Source of the DNA: Selenomonadaceae bacterium
GTDB lineage: Bacteria; Bacillota; Negativicutes; Selenomonadales; Selenomonadaceae
DNA length: 9,206 bases
Assembly: GCA_017529085.1 (NCBI GenBank)
Contig: JAFXOC010000011.1
Location: 1 to 9,206 of the forward strand
Direction of reading: 5' to 3'
A program made the position numbers and the translations under genes. The stretch's first letter is position 1, and every line of letters begins with the position of its first letter. The notes beneath the pieces were generated by a model. It did no database searches and was not told the DNA's origin. It was given only the letters and a program-made list of their open reading frames with translations. Shown piece after piece: positions 1-6,555 of this stretch.

Positions 1-30
1 AAAATGATTTTTTGTGCCGTTCACGGTCAA

Positions 31-73
31 CCCCTCCACCGCTTCGCGGTCCCCCTCCCCTTTCAGGGGAGGC
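31..73. repeat. GC-rich double-hairpin intergenic repeat
   Basis: Two perfect short hairpins lie side by side. The first pairs 38-42 with 46-50 around a TTC loop. The second pairs 54-61 with 65-72 (CCTCCCCT / AGGGGAGG), also around a TTC loop. The surrounding DNA is AT-rich and non-coding, so this GC-rich block stands out in composition. Its style (C-runs, triloops, palindromes) resembles small dispersed intergenic repeats of many bacterial genomes and matches the style of the hairpins at 4626-4694 and 6556-6586 here. No T-run follows on either strand, so a classical terminator is not supported. That it is a dispersed repeat is inference, since only one copy is visible. Confidence 0.5.
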
Positions 74-135
74 TAAAAAGCACTGTTGAATTGACTTCTC
101 TGAAAAGTGAGATGTGCAAATGTTGAAGGGATGCC

Positions 136-149
136 AAAAAAATTTTTTT
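136..149. other. A7T7 tract (perfect AT palindrome)
   Basis: Seven A residues are followed directly by seven T residues, a self-complementary tract with no loop. Such A/T tracts favour rigid, curved DNA and can bind nucleoid proteins or act as UP-like elements. It lies just beyond the polypurine/polypyrimidine array at 157-233, in the gene-free end of the window. No nearby gene start makes a promoter role likely. The rest of 74-135 shows nothing I can assign. Confidence 0.35.
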
Positions 150-156
150 ATTAAAG

Positions 157-233
157 TTTTTTCTCTTTCTCTTTCTTTGCTTCTTTCTTTCTCTTTCTCT
201 TTTTTACAAAAAAGAGAAAGAGAAAGAAAGAAG
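157..233. repeat. Triplex-capable polypyrimidine/polypurine array
   Basis: On the plus strand, 157-178 is a pure-pyrimidine arm (T6 C T C T3 C T C T3 C T3). After a 5-nt spacer (179-183), 184-205 is its exact mirror. After a 2-nt spacer (206-207), 208-233 is purine-only and is the perfect reverse complement of 180-205, giving a 26-bp stem. Positions 208-229 are also the base-by-base complement of 157-178 read in the same direction, as a parallel Hoogsteen third strand requires. The element starts four bases downstream of the UPF0210 gene's stop codon. On the minus strand it is a long hairpin with no U-run after it, so it may protect or end the operon mRNA, though it is not a canonical intrinsic terminator. 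Confidence 0.75.
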
Positions 234-237
234 GAAT

Positions 238-1599
238 TCAATTCGTCAAACTGCGAATAGGGGCGGGGATGCGCCCGCCTCTTGCGATGAACGCGTCGCT
301 TTTAAATTTGTCGTTTAGTTTCATTATTGGAGCGGAGCCTAAAAGACCGCCGTATTCAACCGTTTCGCCGGCTTTTTTCCCGGGTACGGGAATAATGCGG
401 ACGGCGGTTGTCTTGTTGTTCATCATGCCTATGGCGGCTTCGTCCGCTATGATGGCGGAAAGGGTGGCTTCCGACGTATCGCCCTCGACGGCTATCATGT
501 CAAGACCCACGGAACAAACGGAGGTCATAGCTTCAAGTTTTTCTATGGAGAGAGAACCGGCTTTAACGGAGGCAATCATGACCTCGTCTTCGCTGACGGG
601 GATGAACGCGCCGGAAAGTCCGCCAACGTGTGAACTTGCCATAAGTCCGCCTTTTTTTACCGCATCGTTTAAAAGAGCGAGAGCCGCAGTTGTCCCAGGC
701 GCGCCGCAGGACTCAACGCCCATCTCTTCCAAAATCCTCGCTACGCTGTCCCCTACGGCAGGAGTTGGCGCCAGCGATAAGTCGATTATTCCAAAAGGCG
801 CGCCTAAGCGTCGGGATGCTTCTTTTGCAACCAACCCGCCGACACGGGTTATCTTAAAGGCTGTTTTTTTGATGGCTTCCGCTATTTCGGTAAAATCTGC
901 GCCCTTCAAATTTTCAAGGGCGTGTTTTACAACACCCGGACCGCTTACCCCAACGCTTACAACGGTTTCCGCTTCGCCAACACCGTGGAACGCTCCCGCC
1001 ATAAAGGGATTGTCGCCGGGCGCATTGCAGAATATCACCAGCTTGGCACAGCCTAAGGCGTTTTTATCTCGGGTAAGTTCTGCGGTGCGCTTTATGGTGC
1101 GCCCCATTTCCGCCACGCAATCCATGTTGATTCCCGCTTTGGTGGAAGCTAAGTTCACCGATGAACAAACTATATCGGTTGTAGCGAGGGCTTCGGGAAT
1201 AGAATTTATAAGAACCCTATCCCCCTTTGTAAACCCTTTTTCAACTAAAGCGGAAAACCCGCCGATAAAGTCTACGCCCACTTCCTTTGCCGCCTTGTCC
1301 ATCGTTTCCGCAACGGGTACGAAACTGTCGGTGCGCGTAGCTTCTGCGGCTATTGCAATGGGAGTTACCGAAATTCGCTTGTTTATAATGGGAATACCGT
1401 ATTGGGCTTCGATTTCTTCGCCGGTTTTTACCAAAAATTCCGCTCGTCTTGTTATCTTTTCATAAATGTTCTTGCAAAAATTCTCTAAGTTCGGGTGGGC
1501 GCAATCCCTTAAAGATATTCCCATTGTGATTGTACGGACGTCAAGTCTGTACTCGGTTATCATCTGGTTGGTTTCCAAAATATCGTCAACGGTTATCAA
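238..1599 (-). CDS. PFL family protein (UPF0210/DUF711)
   Basis: This 453-residue protein has the usual length and features of the UPF0210 (DUF711, 'PFL') family. Near the N-terminus is the LDVRTITMGISL segment (residues 19-30), and the C-terminus is the characteristic GGRIPAPIRSLTN. The middle is rich in glycine and alanine, including GVGEAETVVSVGVSGPGVV and LAPTPAVGDSVARILEEMG. There is no signal peptide or membrane segment, so it should be cytosolic. The reaction is not established: structures exist for the family, but I know of no proven activity. The start is TTG at 1599, chosen because the family begins with this sequence and AGGCGGG lies upstream; that ribosome site is weak. The gene follows the ACT-domain gene after 13 nt, and this pair is conserved in many Bacillota, so the two products probably act together, with the ACT protein as a likely regulatory partner. 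Confidence 0.9.
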   Translation of the reverse strand: MITVDDILETNQMITEYRLDVRTITMGISLRDCAHPNLENFCKNIYEKITRRAEFLVKTGEEIEAQYGIPIINKRISVTPIAIAAEATRTDSFVPVAETMDKAAKEVGVDFIGGFSALVEKGFTKGDRVLINSIPEALATTDIVCSSVNLASTKAGINMDCVAEMGRTIKRTAELTRDKNALGCAKLVIFCNAPGDNPFMAGAFHGVGEAETVVSVGVSGPGVVKHALENLKGADFTEIAEAIKKTAFKITRVGGLVAKEASRRLGAPFGIIDLSLAPTPAVGDSVARILEEMGVESCGAPGTTAALALLNDAVKKGGLMASSHVGGLSGAFIPVSEDEVMIASVKAGSLSIEKLEAMTSVCSVGLDMIAVEGDTSEATLSAIIADEAAIGMMNNKTTAVRIIPVPGKKAGETVEYGGLLGSAPIMKLNDKFKSDAFIARGGRIPAPIRSLTN

Positions 1600-1612
1600 T
1601 TCAATCCCGCCT

Positions 1613-1882
1613 TCATATTCGGTGCATCACGTTAAAAATATCCTCGTGCTGCGCCTTTATCTCCACGTTTATCTTTTCGCCCTCGTCCTTCAAAGCCTTC
1701 TGAAGCTCCGTAAGACTCATCTTGCTCTCGCTGATTTCGGCGATTAAGAGCATATTGAAAAAGCCGTCCATGATATTTTGGTTGATGCTTAAAATGTTTA
1801 CGTTGTTGTCGGCAAGAATTTTCGTCACCATAGCTATTATGCCTACTCTGTCCTTACCAACCACGGTCACAACCAATTTCAT
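1613..1882 (-). CDS. ACT domain-containing protein (UPF0237)
   Basis: This 89-residue protein is almost entirely one ACT domain, a beta-alpha-beta-beta-alpha-beta fold that usually binds an amino acid and dimerises. The first strand and helix are MKLVVTVVGKDRVGIIAMVT (residues 1-20), with the GKDRVGI turn typical of UPF0237 and of GcvR-like proteins. The start is ATG at 1882, preceded by GAGGG at normal spacing. A GTG at 1894 would add four residues and overlap the zapA stop, but it lacks a ribosome site and family members start at MK. It lies 8 nt after zapA and 13 nt before the PFL-family gene, its usual partner. By family analogy it is a ligand-sensing subunit; its ligand is unknown. Placement downstream of pheST raises phenylalanine as a candidate, but that is speculation. 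Confidence 0.9.
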   Translation of the reverse strand: MKLVVTVVGKDRVGIIAMVTKILADNNVNILSINQNIMDGFFNMLLIAEISESKMSLTELQKALKDEGEKINVEIKAQHEDIFNVMHRI

Positions 1883-1890
1883 AGAATCCC

Positions 1891-2157
1891 TCACTTTTCG
1901 TCTATCAGCGCCACTAACTCGTCATAATCCTTTTTGAGCCGCGCATACTCGTCCGCAATCTCCAAAGCGGCAAGCACTGCTATTTTGTTTCCCAGGAAAC
2001 TGCCGGTTTTCGTAGCTACTTCCTGCATTTTTTCATCTACCATCTTCGCAATGCTCTGCACATATTCTTCGTCATTGTCGGTGCGAAGCGGGTAAGACAC
2101 GCCGTATATCTCGACAGTCACCCTTTTCGGCTCTTTGTTAGCCGTTTTCTTTGCCAT
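1891..2157 (-). CDS. zapA: Cell division protein ZapA
   Basis: This 88-residue cytosolic protein matches ZapA, which binds FtsZ and cross-links its filaments at the division site. The N-terminal domain carries RVTVEIYGVSYPLRTDNDEEY (residues 12-32, the IYG-x-x-YPL family signature), followed by a predicted helix (VQSIAKMVDEKMQEV) and a C-terminal coiled coil used for dimerisation (residues 58-88). The start is ATG at 2157, with GGGAG 6-7 nt upstream. Another ATG at 2175 directly abuts the pheT stop and would add six residues, but it has only a weak site, so I prefer the downstream start. Position immediately after pheT is a common arrangement in Bacillota. It is probably translated from the pheST transcript. 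Confidence 0.9.
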   Translation of the reverse strand: MAKKTANKEPKRVTVEIYGVSYPLRTDNDEEYVQSIAKMVDEKMQEVATKTGSFLGNKIAVLAALEIADEYARLKKDYDELVALIDEK

Positions 2158-2175
2158 AATTTTCTCCCGGCGCAT

Positions 2176-4608
2176 CTACGCCCGAAGTTCTGCGTTAAAC
2201 TTCGTCTTTACTCCGTTCAATATATCATTAAATGCCGCATCCGCTTCTTCGTCCGTAAGAGTTTTATCGGGGGAGCGGAAAGTCATGGTAAACGCAAGGC
2301 TCTTTTTGCCCGCCTCAATTTGCTTGCCTGCATACACGTCAAAGAGAGTCGCGCCTTTAAAGTATTTACCGCCGCATTTTTCAATGACAGTCAAGACCTC
2401 GCCTGCGGATACCGTTTCTTTTACGAGCATTGCAAGGTCCCTGGTAATGGCGGGATATTTGGGGATAGGCTCGAATTTGTAGTTATTCTTGCGGTACTTC
2501 ATCAAAACATCAACGGACATCTCAAAGACAAAGGTGGGATTTTTCGCCCCGAAAGCCACCGCTACGCTCGGATGAATTTCCCCAAATGTAGCGATTATTT
2601 CCCTGCCTTTTTTGAATACTGCGCTTTTCCCCGGATGAAGCATAAAATGGTCTGCTTTTTCAACGGTATAGTTCGTTATTCCAAGAAGGTCGAGGGCGTT
2701 TTCAACAACGCCTTTCACATCGTAGAAATCGTAATTTGTCTGCTTTTCGCTCCACGAAACATCGTTCCTCTTTCCCGTAAAAAGTCCGGCTATCATCTGA
2801 TTTTCCGTAGGAAGTTCCGTTACCGGCTGACTTTTCGGGAAAAACACCGGCGCAATCTCAAATATCGCAAAATCTTCGTTCTTACGGGAAAAATTCCTTG
2901 CGGCTGTTTCCATTATATTCGTCAAAAGCGTGGTGCGAACCAGAGGATATTCTTCCGTCAACGGGTTCATAATCTTAATGGCGTTCATCAGCTCGCTGTC
3001 TTCGGGAACGCGAATTTTTTTCAGCAGTTCGGGATGGGTAAAGCTGAAAGAAAGGGTCTCCGTCATGCCAAGACGAGAGAGAATATTTCTCACCTCGCCC
3101 ATAAACTCGCCCCGTTCGCTCTCAACCCCGCGAATTACTTCGCCTTTGGGCATGGTCGAGGGGATATTTTCAAAACCGTAAATTCTGGCGATTTCTTCCG
3201 AAATATCTTCCATCCTAGAAATATCGTTTCGCCATGTGGGAACCGTTGCGATATAGTATTCGCCGTATTCGATAACGGAAAATCCTAGGTTTTCAAGGAT
3301 TTCCTTCATTTTCTCGCCAGGAATATCCGTCCCCAAACGGGCGTTTATCTCTTCGACCTTGAATGCGACTTCCCTTTCGTCCTTTTCCATTGGATAAGCG
3401 TCAACAATGCCCTTAGCCGTCTTGCAAGCTCCCATATCCTCAAGAAGTTGCGCCGCCCTGTCAAGCGCCTTGCAAGTGGAGGTAACGTCAACCCCCCGTT
3501 CAAACCTGCCGCTGGCTTCCGTATGCAGTCCGCAACTTCTGGCTGTGCGGCGAATGCTTGCGCCGTTAAATGCGGCGGCTTCCAATATAATGCTTGTGGT
3601 GTTCTCGGTGACTTCGCTTTCAAAACCGCCCATTACGCCGGCGAGTCCCGCCGCTTTCTCCGCGTCCGCTATAACGAGTTCGCCGCCTTTGGCGAGCCTT
3701 GAGGAATCGTCAAGCGTATGCAAATTCTCGCCTTCGACGCTGCGTCTTGCGGTAAGGCTGTGTCCCGCAACATGGTCGTAATCGTAAGCGTGCATCGGCT
3801 GCCCAAGTTCCACCATCACGAAATTCGTTACGTCAACCACGTTGTTAATCGAACGAATACCCGCTCCTGCAAGCCTTTCCTGCATCCAATGAGGAGAAGG
3901 AGCGATTTTTACGTCGCGCAAAACTCTCGCCGAAAAACGTGAACAGAGGTCAACGGCGTCAACGCCTATTTTTACCAAGTCTGAAGCGGATTCATCCCCT
4001 TCTTCTTTGCATTTTATCTCAGGGAAATGCGGTTTATTCCCCGTCAATACGGAAATTTCCCTTACAATCCCAAAGACGCTGAAGCAATCGGCGCGGTTTG
4101 CGGTAAGCTCAAATTCCAAAATAACGTCGTCAAGCCCCAAAACCTTCGCCACAGGCGTTCCGATTTCCACATCGTCCTTTAAAATGTAGATGCCGTTAAG
4201 TTCTGCTTCGGTCATCTTAGACGTGTCTAATTTAAGTTCCCCCGCCGAACACATCATTCCCAAAGACTCCACGCCTCTTAACTTTCCCTTTGAAATCTTC
4301 TGACCGTTGGGCAAATGCGCGCCAACCTGCGCCACCGGCACCATCTGCCCGGCTTTCACATTCTGTGCCCCGGTCACTATCTGCAATAATTCCTCTTTAC
4401 CGATATTTAATTTGCAGATATTAAGATGATCCGAATCCGGATGCTTTTCTACGCTCTCAATCTTACCCGCTATAACCTTCTCAAGTCCCTCGTCCATACG
4501 AAGCACTCTTTCAACCGGCACTCCCGCCATGGTGAGTTTATCAGCCAAATCCTCCGCCGTTAAATCAAAATCTATATAATCTTTCAACCATTTTATAGAT
4601 ACTTGCAT
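2176..4608 (-). CDS. pheT: Phenylalanine--tRNA ligase beta subunit
   Basis: This 810-residue protein is the beta subunit of the alpha2-beta2 enzyme that attaches phenylalanine to tRNA-Phe in the cytosol. Domains in order: an N-terminal helix-turn segment; an OB-fold tRNA-binding domain (about 42-155, with HPDSDHLNICK and GVESLGMMCSAGEL); the B3/B4 editing domain (about 210-390, with GQPMHAYD and GRFERG), which hydrolyses Tyr-tRNA-Phe; B5 (about 405-478, ending in PTWRNDISRMEDISEEIARIYG); a catalytic-like core (about 480-690); and the C-terminal FDX-ACB anticodon-binding domain (about 715-810, from PKYPAITRDLAML). Length is normal for bacteria. The start is ATG at 4608, just after AAGGAG. The frame stays open upstream to 4677, but those 23 codons lie in a hairpin repeat and do not match the family. 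Confidence 0.97.
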   Translation of the reverse strand: MQVSIKWLKDYIDFDLTAEDLADKLTMAGVPVERVLRMDEGLEKVIAGKIESVEKHPDSDHLNICKLNIGKEELLQIVTGAQNVKAGQMVPVAQVGAHLPNGQKISKGKLRGVESLGMMCSAGELKLDTSKMTEAELNGIYILKDDVEIGTPVAKVLGLDDVILEFELTANRADCFSVFGIVREISVLTGNKPHFPEIKCKEEGDESASDLVKIGVDAVDLCSRFSARVLRDVKIAPSPHWMQERLAGAGIRSINNVVDVTNFVMVELGQPMHAYDYDHVAGHSLTARRSVEGENLHTLDDSSRLAKGGELVIADAEKAAGLAGVMGGFESEVTENTTSIILEAAAFNGASIRRTARSCGLHTEASGRFERGVDVTSTCKALDRAAQLLEDMGACKTAKGIVDAYPMEKDEREVAFKVEEINARLGTDIPGEKMKEILENLGFSVIEYGEYYIATVPTWRNDISRMEDISEEIARIYGFENIPSTMPKGEVIRGVESERGEFMGEVRNILSRLGMTETLSFSFTHPELLKKIRVPEDSELMNAIKIMNPLTEEYPLVRTTLLTNIMETAARNFSRKNEDFAIFEIAPVFFPKSQPVTELPTENQMIAGLFTGKRNDVSWSEKQTNYDFYDVKGVVENALDLLGITNYTVEKADHFMLHPGKSAVFKKGREIIATFGEIHPSVAVAFGAKNPTFVFEMSVDVLMKYRKNNYKFEPIPKYPAITRDLAMLVKETVSAGEVLTVIEKCGGKYFKGATLFDVYAGKQIEAGKKSLAFTMTFRSPDKTLTDEEADAAFNDILNGVKTKFNAELRA

Positions 4609-4612
4609 AGTT

Positions 4613-4617
4613 CTCCT
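4613..4617 (-). promoter_or_regulatory. Shine-Dalgarno of pheT
   Basis: AGGAG, extended to AAAAGGAGAA, lies four bases before the ATG at 4608. It fixes the pheT start and excludes the longer frame through the hairpin repeat. The hairpin at 4626-4642 ends only eight bases upstream, so its folding could influence ribosome access. Confidence 0.8.
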
Positions 4618-4625
4618 TTTCTTTC

Positions 4626-4694
4626 TTGGGGCTTCGCCCCAAACCCCACAAGGGGCGCCGCCCCTTGACCCTGCCAAAGGGCGCAGCCCTTTGG
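4626..4694. repeat. Three tandem perfect hairpins (dispersed-type repeat)
   Basis: The pheS-pheT spacer contains three consecutive perfect palindromes, each with a 3-nt loop. They are 4626-4642 (7-bp stem, TTGGGGC / GCCCCAA), 4649-4667 (8-bp stem, CAAGGGGC / GCCCCTTG) and 4674-4694 (9-bp stem, CCAAAGGGC / GCCCTTTGG). The linkers are 6 nt each. The block is far more GC-rich than the AT-rich DNA on its left and right. It resembles palindromic intergenic repeats that I recall from many gut Clostridia and sulfate reducers. In the operon transcript it would sit between two subunits that are needed in equal amounts. No U-run follows any stem, so termination is unlikely. mRNA stabilisation or a neutral selfish repeat are the main options. 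Confidence 0.7.
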
Positions 4695-4717
4695 AATCCC
4701 GGTTATTTTATTTTTTC

Positions 4718-5743
4718 TTAGAATTTATTTAAGAATCTAACATCATTATCATAGAAAAGTCTTAAATCGTCTATGCCATAAGAAAGCATGGCGATTCTTT
4801 CGACGCCCAACCCAAAAGCGAAGCCCGAAACTTTCTTGTAATTATAACCGCTCATTTCCAAAACCCTTGGATGCACCATGCCTGCGCCCAAAATCTCAAG
4901 ATACCCCGTGCCTTTGCATACGCGGCAACCCTTTCCGCCGCACATGACGCAAGATATGTCAACTTCCGTGCTCGGCTCCGTAAAGGGAAAGAAACTCGGA
5001 CGGAAACGGACTCCAACCTGTTTTTGAAAAATTTCTCTGAGAGCAAGTTCAAGAGTTCCCTTTAAATCCGCAAATGTAATCCCCTTATCAATGACAAGCC
5101 CTTCAACTTGAGTAAACATTGGGGAATGTGTAGCGTCGTAGTCGTCCCTTCTATACACTCTGCCCGGCGCTATCATGCGAATAGGCTCGTTGTTCTTATG
5201 CGCCTTCATGGTGCGCGCCTGCACGGGAGAAGTTTGCGTACGCATTAAAATTTCTTCCGTGATGTAGAAGGAATCCTGCATATCCCTTGCAGGGTGATCT
5301 TTTGGAAGGTTTAAAAGTTCAAAGTTGTAATAATCCTCCTCAATTTCGGGACCTTCTTCGATAGAAAAGCCCATGCGGAGAAAAATTTCTTTTATACGGT
5401 TAAGGGTGAGCGTGATAGGATGAAGATGCCCTAAACGCGGAGCGCGACCCGGCAAAGTTATGTCTATGGTTTCGTTTTCAAGTCTATCTTGAAGCTCGTT
5501 TTCCTTTAAAACTTCGTTCTTCGCCTGAATTTCTGTTTCTATCAAAGTTCTGGCTTCGTTGACAAATTTTCCGACTTTCGGCTTTTCTTCTGGGGATAAA
5601 TCCTTCATAGAGCGAAATATCGCCGAAAAAGAGCCTTTTTTTCCTAAATATTTAACCCGTATATCGTCCAAGTCCGCAAGCGACATAGCCTTTTTTACGG
5701 CTTCTATCGCCTCCGTTTGTATGTTTTTTATCTGTTCTTCCAT
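4718..5743 (-). CDS. pheS: Phenylalanine--tRNA ligase alpha subunit
   Basis: This 341-residue protein is the catalytic subunit of phenylalanyl-tRNA synthetase, a class II aminoacyl-tRNA synthetase. Residues 1-90 form the predicted N-terminal coiled coil that contacts tRNA. The class II core follows: motif 1 region GRAPRLGHLHPITLTLNRIKE (from 99), motif 2 region with GRVYRRDDYDATHSPMFTQVEG (194-215), and motif 3 GLGVERIAMLSYGIDDLR (311-328). FAFG at 308-311 lines the phenylalanine pocket, with alanine at 309 as in ordinary Phe-specific enzymes. Cysteines 265, 268, 273 and 276 form a CxxC-x4-CxxC knuckle, which I recall from other Bacillota PheS and which E. coli lacks. The ATG at 5743 has a full AGGAGG five bases upstream. 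It is first in the operon, 109 nt before pheT. Confidence 0.97.
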   Translation of the reverse strand: MEEQIKNIQTEAIEAVKKAMSLADLDDIRVKYLGKKGSFSAIFRSMKDLSPEEKPKVGKFVNEARTLIETEIQAKNEVLKENELQDRLENETIDITLPGRAPRLGHLHPITLTLNRIKEIFLRMGFSIEEGPEIEEDYYNFELLNLPKDHPARDMQDSFYITEEILMRTQTSPVQARTMKAHKNNEPIRMIAPGRVYRRDDYDATHSPMFTQVEGLVIDKGITFADLKGTLELALREIFQKQVGVRFRPSFFPFTEPSTEVDISCVMCGGKGCRVCKGTGYLEILGAGMVHPRVLEMSGYNYKKVSGFAFGLGVERIAMLSYGIDDLRLFYDNDVRFLNKF

Positions 5744-5748
5744 TGTTT

Positions 5749-5754
5749 CCTCCT
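5749..5754 (-). promoter_or_regulatory. Shine-Dalgarno of pheS
   Basis: A perfect AGGAGG lies five bases upstream of the ATG at 5743, supporting strong initiation of the first gene of the pheST operon. Confidence 0.8.
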
Positions 5755-5809
5755 CGTTCCCATAAGAGAACCTTTGATTTTCTTTTTAATTTTTAGAAGT
5801 TACCTTTTG

Positions 5810-5837
5810 AGAATACTATTCAAGTAAATTTCGACAA
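5810..5837 (-). promoter_or_regulatory. Candidate promoter of pheS operon
   Basis: On the minus strand TTGTCG (5832-5837) and TATTCT (5810-5815) are separated by 16 bases, giving a moderate sigma-70-type match about 67 bases before the pheS start. The implied leader is about 60 nt, too short for a T-box riboswitch, and I see no T-box sequence or phenylalanine-rich leader peptide. The region is very AT-rich, so other placements are possible. Confidence 0.35.
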
Positions 5838-5886
5838 AAATTCTCTTCTTCCTTTATTTTTAGGTAAAATAAAATATAAAATTTTA

Positions 5887-5915
5887 TTGACAATTATTCT
5901 CATGTATTTTATAAT
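5887..5915 (+). promoter_or_regulatory. Consensus sigma-70 promoter, DUF3793-flavodoxin
   Basis: TTGACA (5887-5892) and TATAAT (5910-5915) are both perfect and separated by the ideal 17 bases. Transcription should start near 5922, giving a leader of about 44 nt before the TTG start at 5966. So strong a promoter in front of a small unknown protein and a flavodoxin suggests high expression when not repressed. The overlapping palindrome at 5888-5902 is a likely repressor site. Confidence 0.8.
5888..5902. promoter_or_regulatory. Fur-box-like operator over the -35 element
   Basis: TGACAATTATTCTCA matches the 7-1-7 Fur consensus TGATAATnATTATCA at 12 of 14 specified positions. It covers most of the -35 hexamer and the start of the spacer, a classic repression position. 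A second partly matching stretch, TATAATGATAAA (5910-5921), overlaps the -10 and resembles two GATAAT hexamers of the older Fur model. Regulation of a flavodoxin by iron fits known biology. AT-rich DNA produces such matches by chance, so this remains a candidate. Confidence 0.5.
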
Positions 5916-5965
5916 GATAAAGGTTTTTAAATAGGAAATATTTTCATTTTAGGAGGGAAGATATT

Positions 5966-6529
5966 TTGGGCAAGGAAACCTTCGAGCGGATTATGGGACT
6001 TCATGCAGCTCCGACATTGGCGGGTTCCAAGCCCGGCAGTCTGATTTCTTTCAAGAAAAGCAATTTTGAGGACTTTGAAAATCTTCTCGCCGCATACAAA
6101 AAATGTTTTGCTTGCAAGGGAATATCAATATATAGACTTTCGGAAAATTACGAATACGTACACATATTCTTTTACAGAGAGGAACTTTTAAAAGAGGCGC
6201 TTGAACAAGAAACTGCCGTGGCAATTTTATTGTCTCGCGGATATTCGTCTTTATCTCTGTCTTGTATCCTTGCAAAGTTAAAACAAAATTTTTGCGAAAA
6301 AGACGATTTTCCCCACGAGATTGGACTTTTCTTAGGTTATCCGCCCGAAGATGTCAAGGGGTTCATCGAACACAAGGGTCAAGATTTTTTGGTAAGCGGG
6401 TATTGGAAGGTTTACTCAAACGAAGCGGAAACGAAAAAAAATTTCGAAAAATATGCGTGTTGCACGCGCGAATTTTGCGACAAGTTATCCGCAGGCGTAA
6501 GTTTTGCGGAACTTTTAACGGCTTGTTAG
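5966..6529 (+). CDS. DUF3793 family protein
   Basis: This 187-residue protein of unknown function is recognised as DUF3793 by its C-terminal half: HEIGLFLGYPPEDVKGFIEHKG (residues 117-138), then GYWKVYSNEAE (145-155) and a cysteine-rich YACCTREFC (163-171). An earlier segment, GISIYRLSENYEYVHIFFYRE (52-72), looks like a beta-hairpin core. It has no signal peptide or membrane segment, so it is probably cytosolic. Cysteines occur at 47, 50, 100, 110, 165, 166, 171 and 187, including CxxC at 47-50, so metal binding or redox work is conceivable but unproven. The start is TTG at 5966, nine bases after AGGAGG; an in-frame ATG at 5993 lacks a site and would remove nine residues. It is first after a strong, possibly Fur-controlled promoter, and flavodoxin follows after 116 nt. 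Its function cannot be named from sequence. Confidence 0.85.
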   Translation: MGKETFERIMGLHAAPTLAGSKPGSLISFKKSNFEDFENLLAAYKKCFACKGISIYRLSENYEYVHIFFYREELLKEALEQETAVAILLSRGYSSLSLSCILAKLKQNFCEKDDFPHEIGLFLGYPPEDVKGFIEHKGQDFLVSGYWKVYSNEAETKKNFEKYACCTREFCDKLSAGVSFAELLTAC

Positions 6530-6555
6530 GGGCATTTCTAAAAATTCATTTTTAA

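Noticed and set aside
157..233. CRISPR array or simple microsatellite
   Set aside because: There are no repeat units with unique spacers, and the C/G spacing is irregular but matched between arms, which a simple slippage repeat would not explain.
269..1465. A 398-codon open frame on the plus strand, antisense to the UPF0210 gene
   Set aside because: It mirrors the coding frame of a well-matched family protein, its translation resembles no family, and it has no ribosome site. It is a codon-usage shadow.
2320..3288. A 322-codon plus-strand open frame opposite pheT
   Set aside because: It is antisense to a strongly supported gene, has no recognisable domain and no ribosome site.
4609..4677. 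A 23-codon N-terminal extension of PheT
   Set aside because: These codons translate the hairpin repeat, family members begin at MQVSIKWL-like sequence, and the strong ribosome site precedes the ATG at 4608.
4940..4975. CxxC-x4-CxxC cluster in PheS as a novel insertion
   Set aside because: The same four-cysteine knuckle is, to my knowledge, common in PheS of Bacillota, so it is a lineage feature rather than a novelty.
5744..5965. T-box riboswitch or Phe leader peptide controlling pheST
   Set aside because: The leader after the candidate promoter is only about 60 nt, with no T-box sequence, terminator/antiterminator pair, or phenylalanine-rich small frame.
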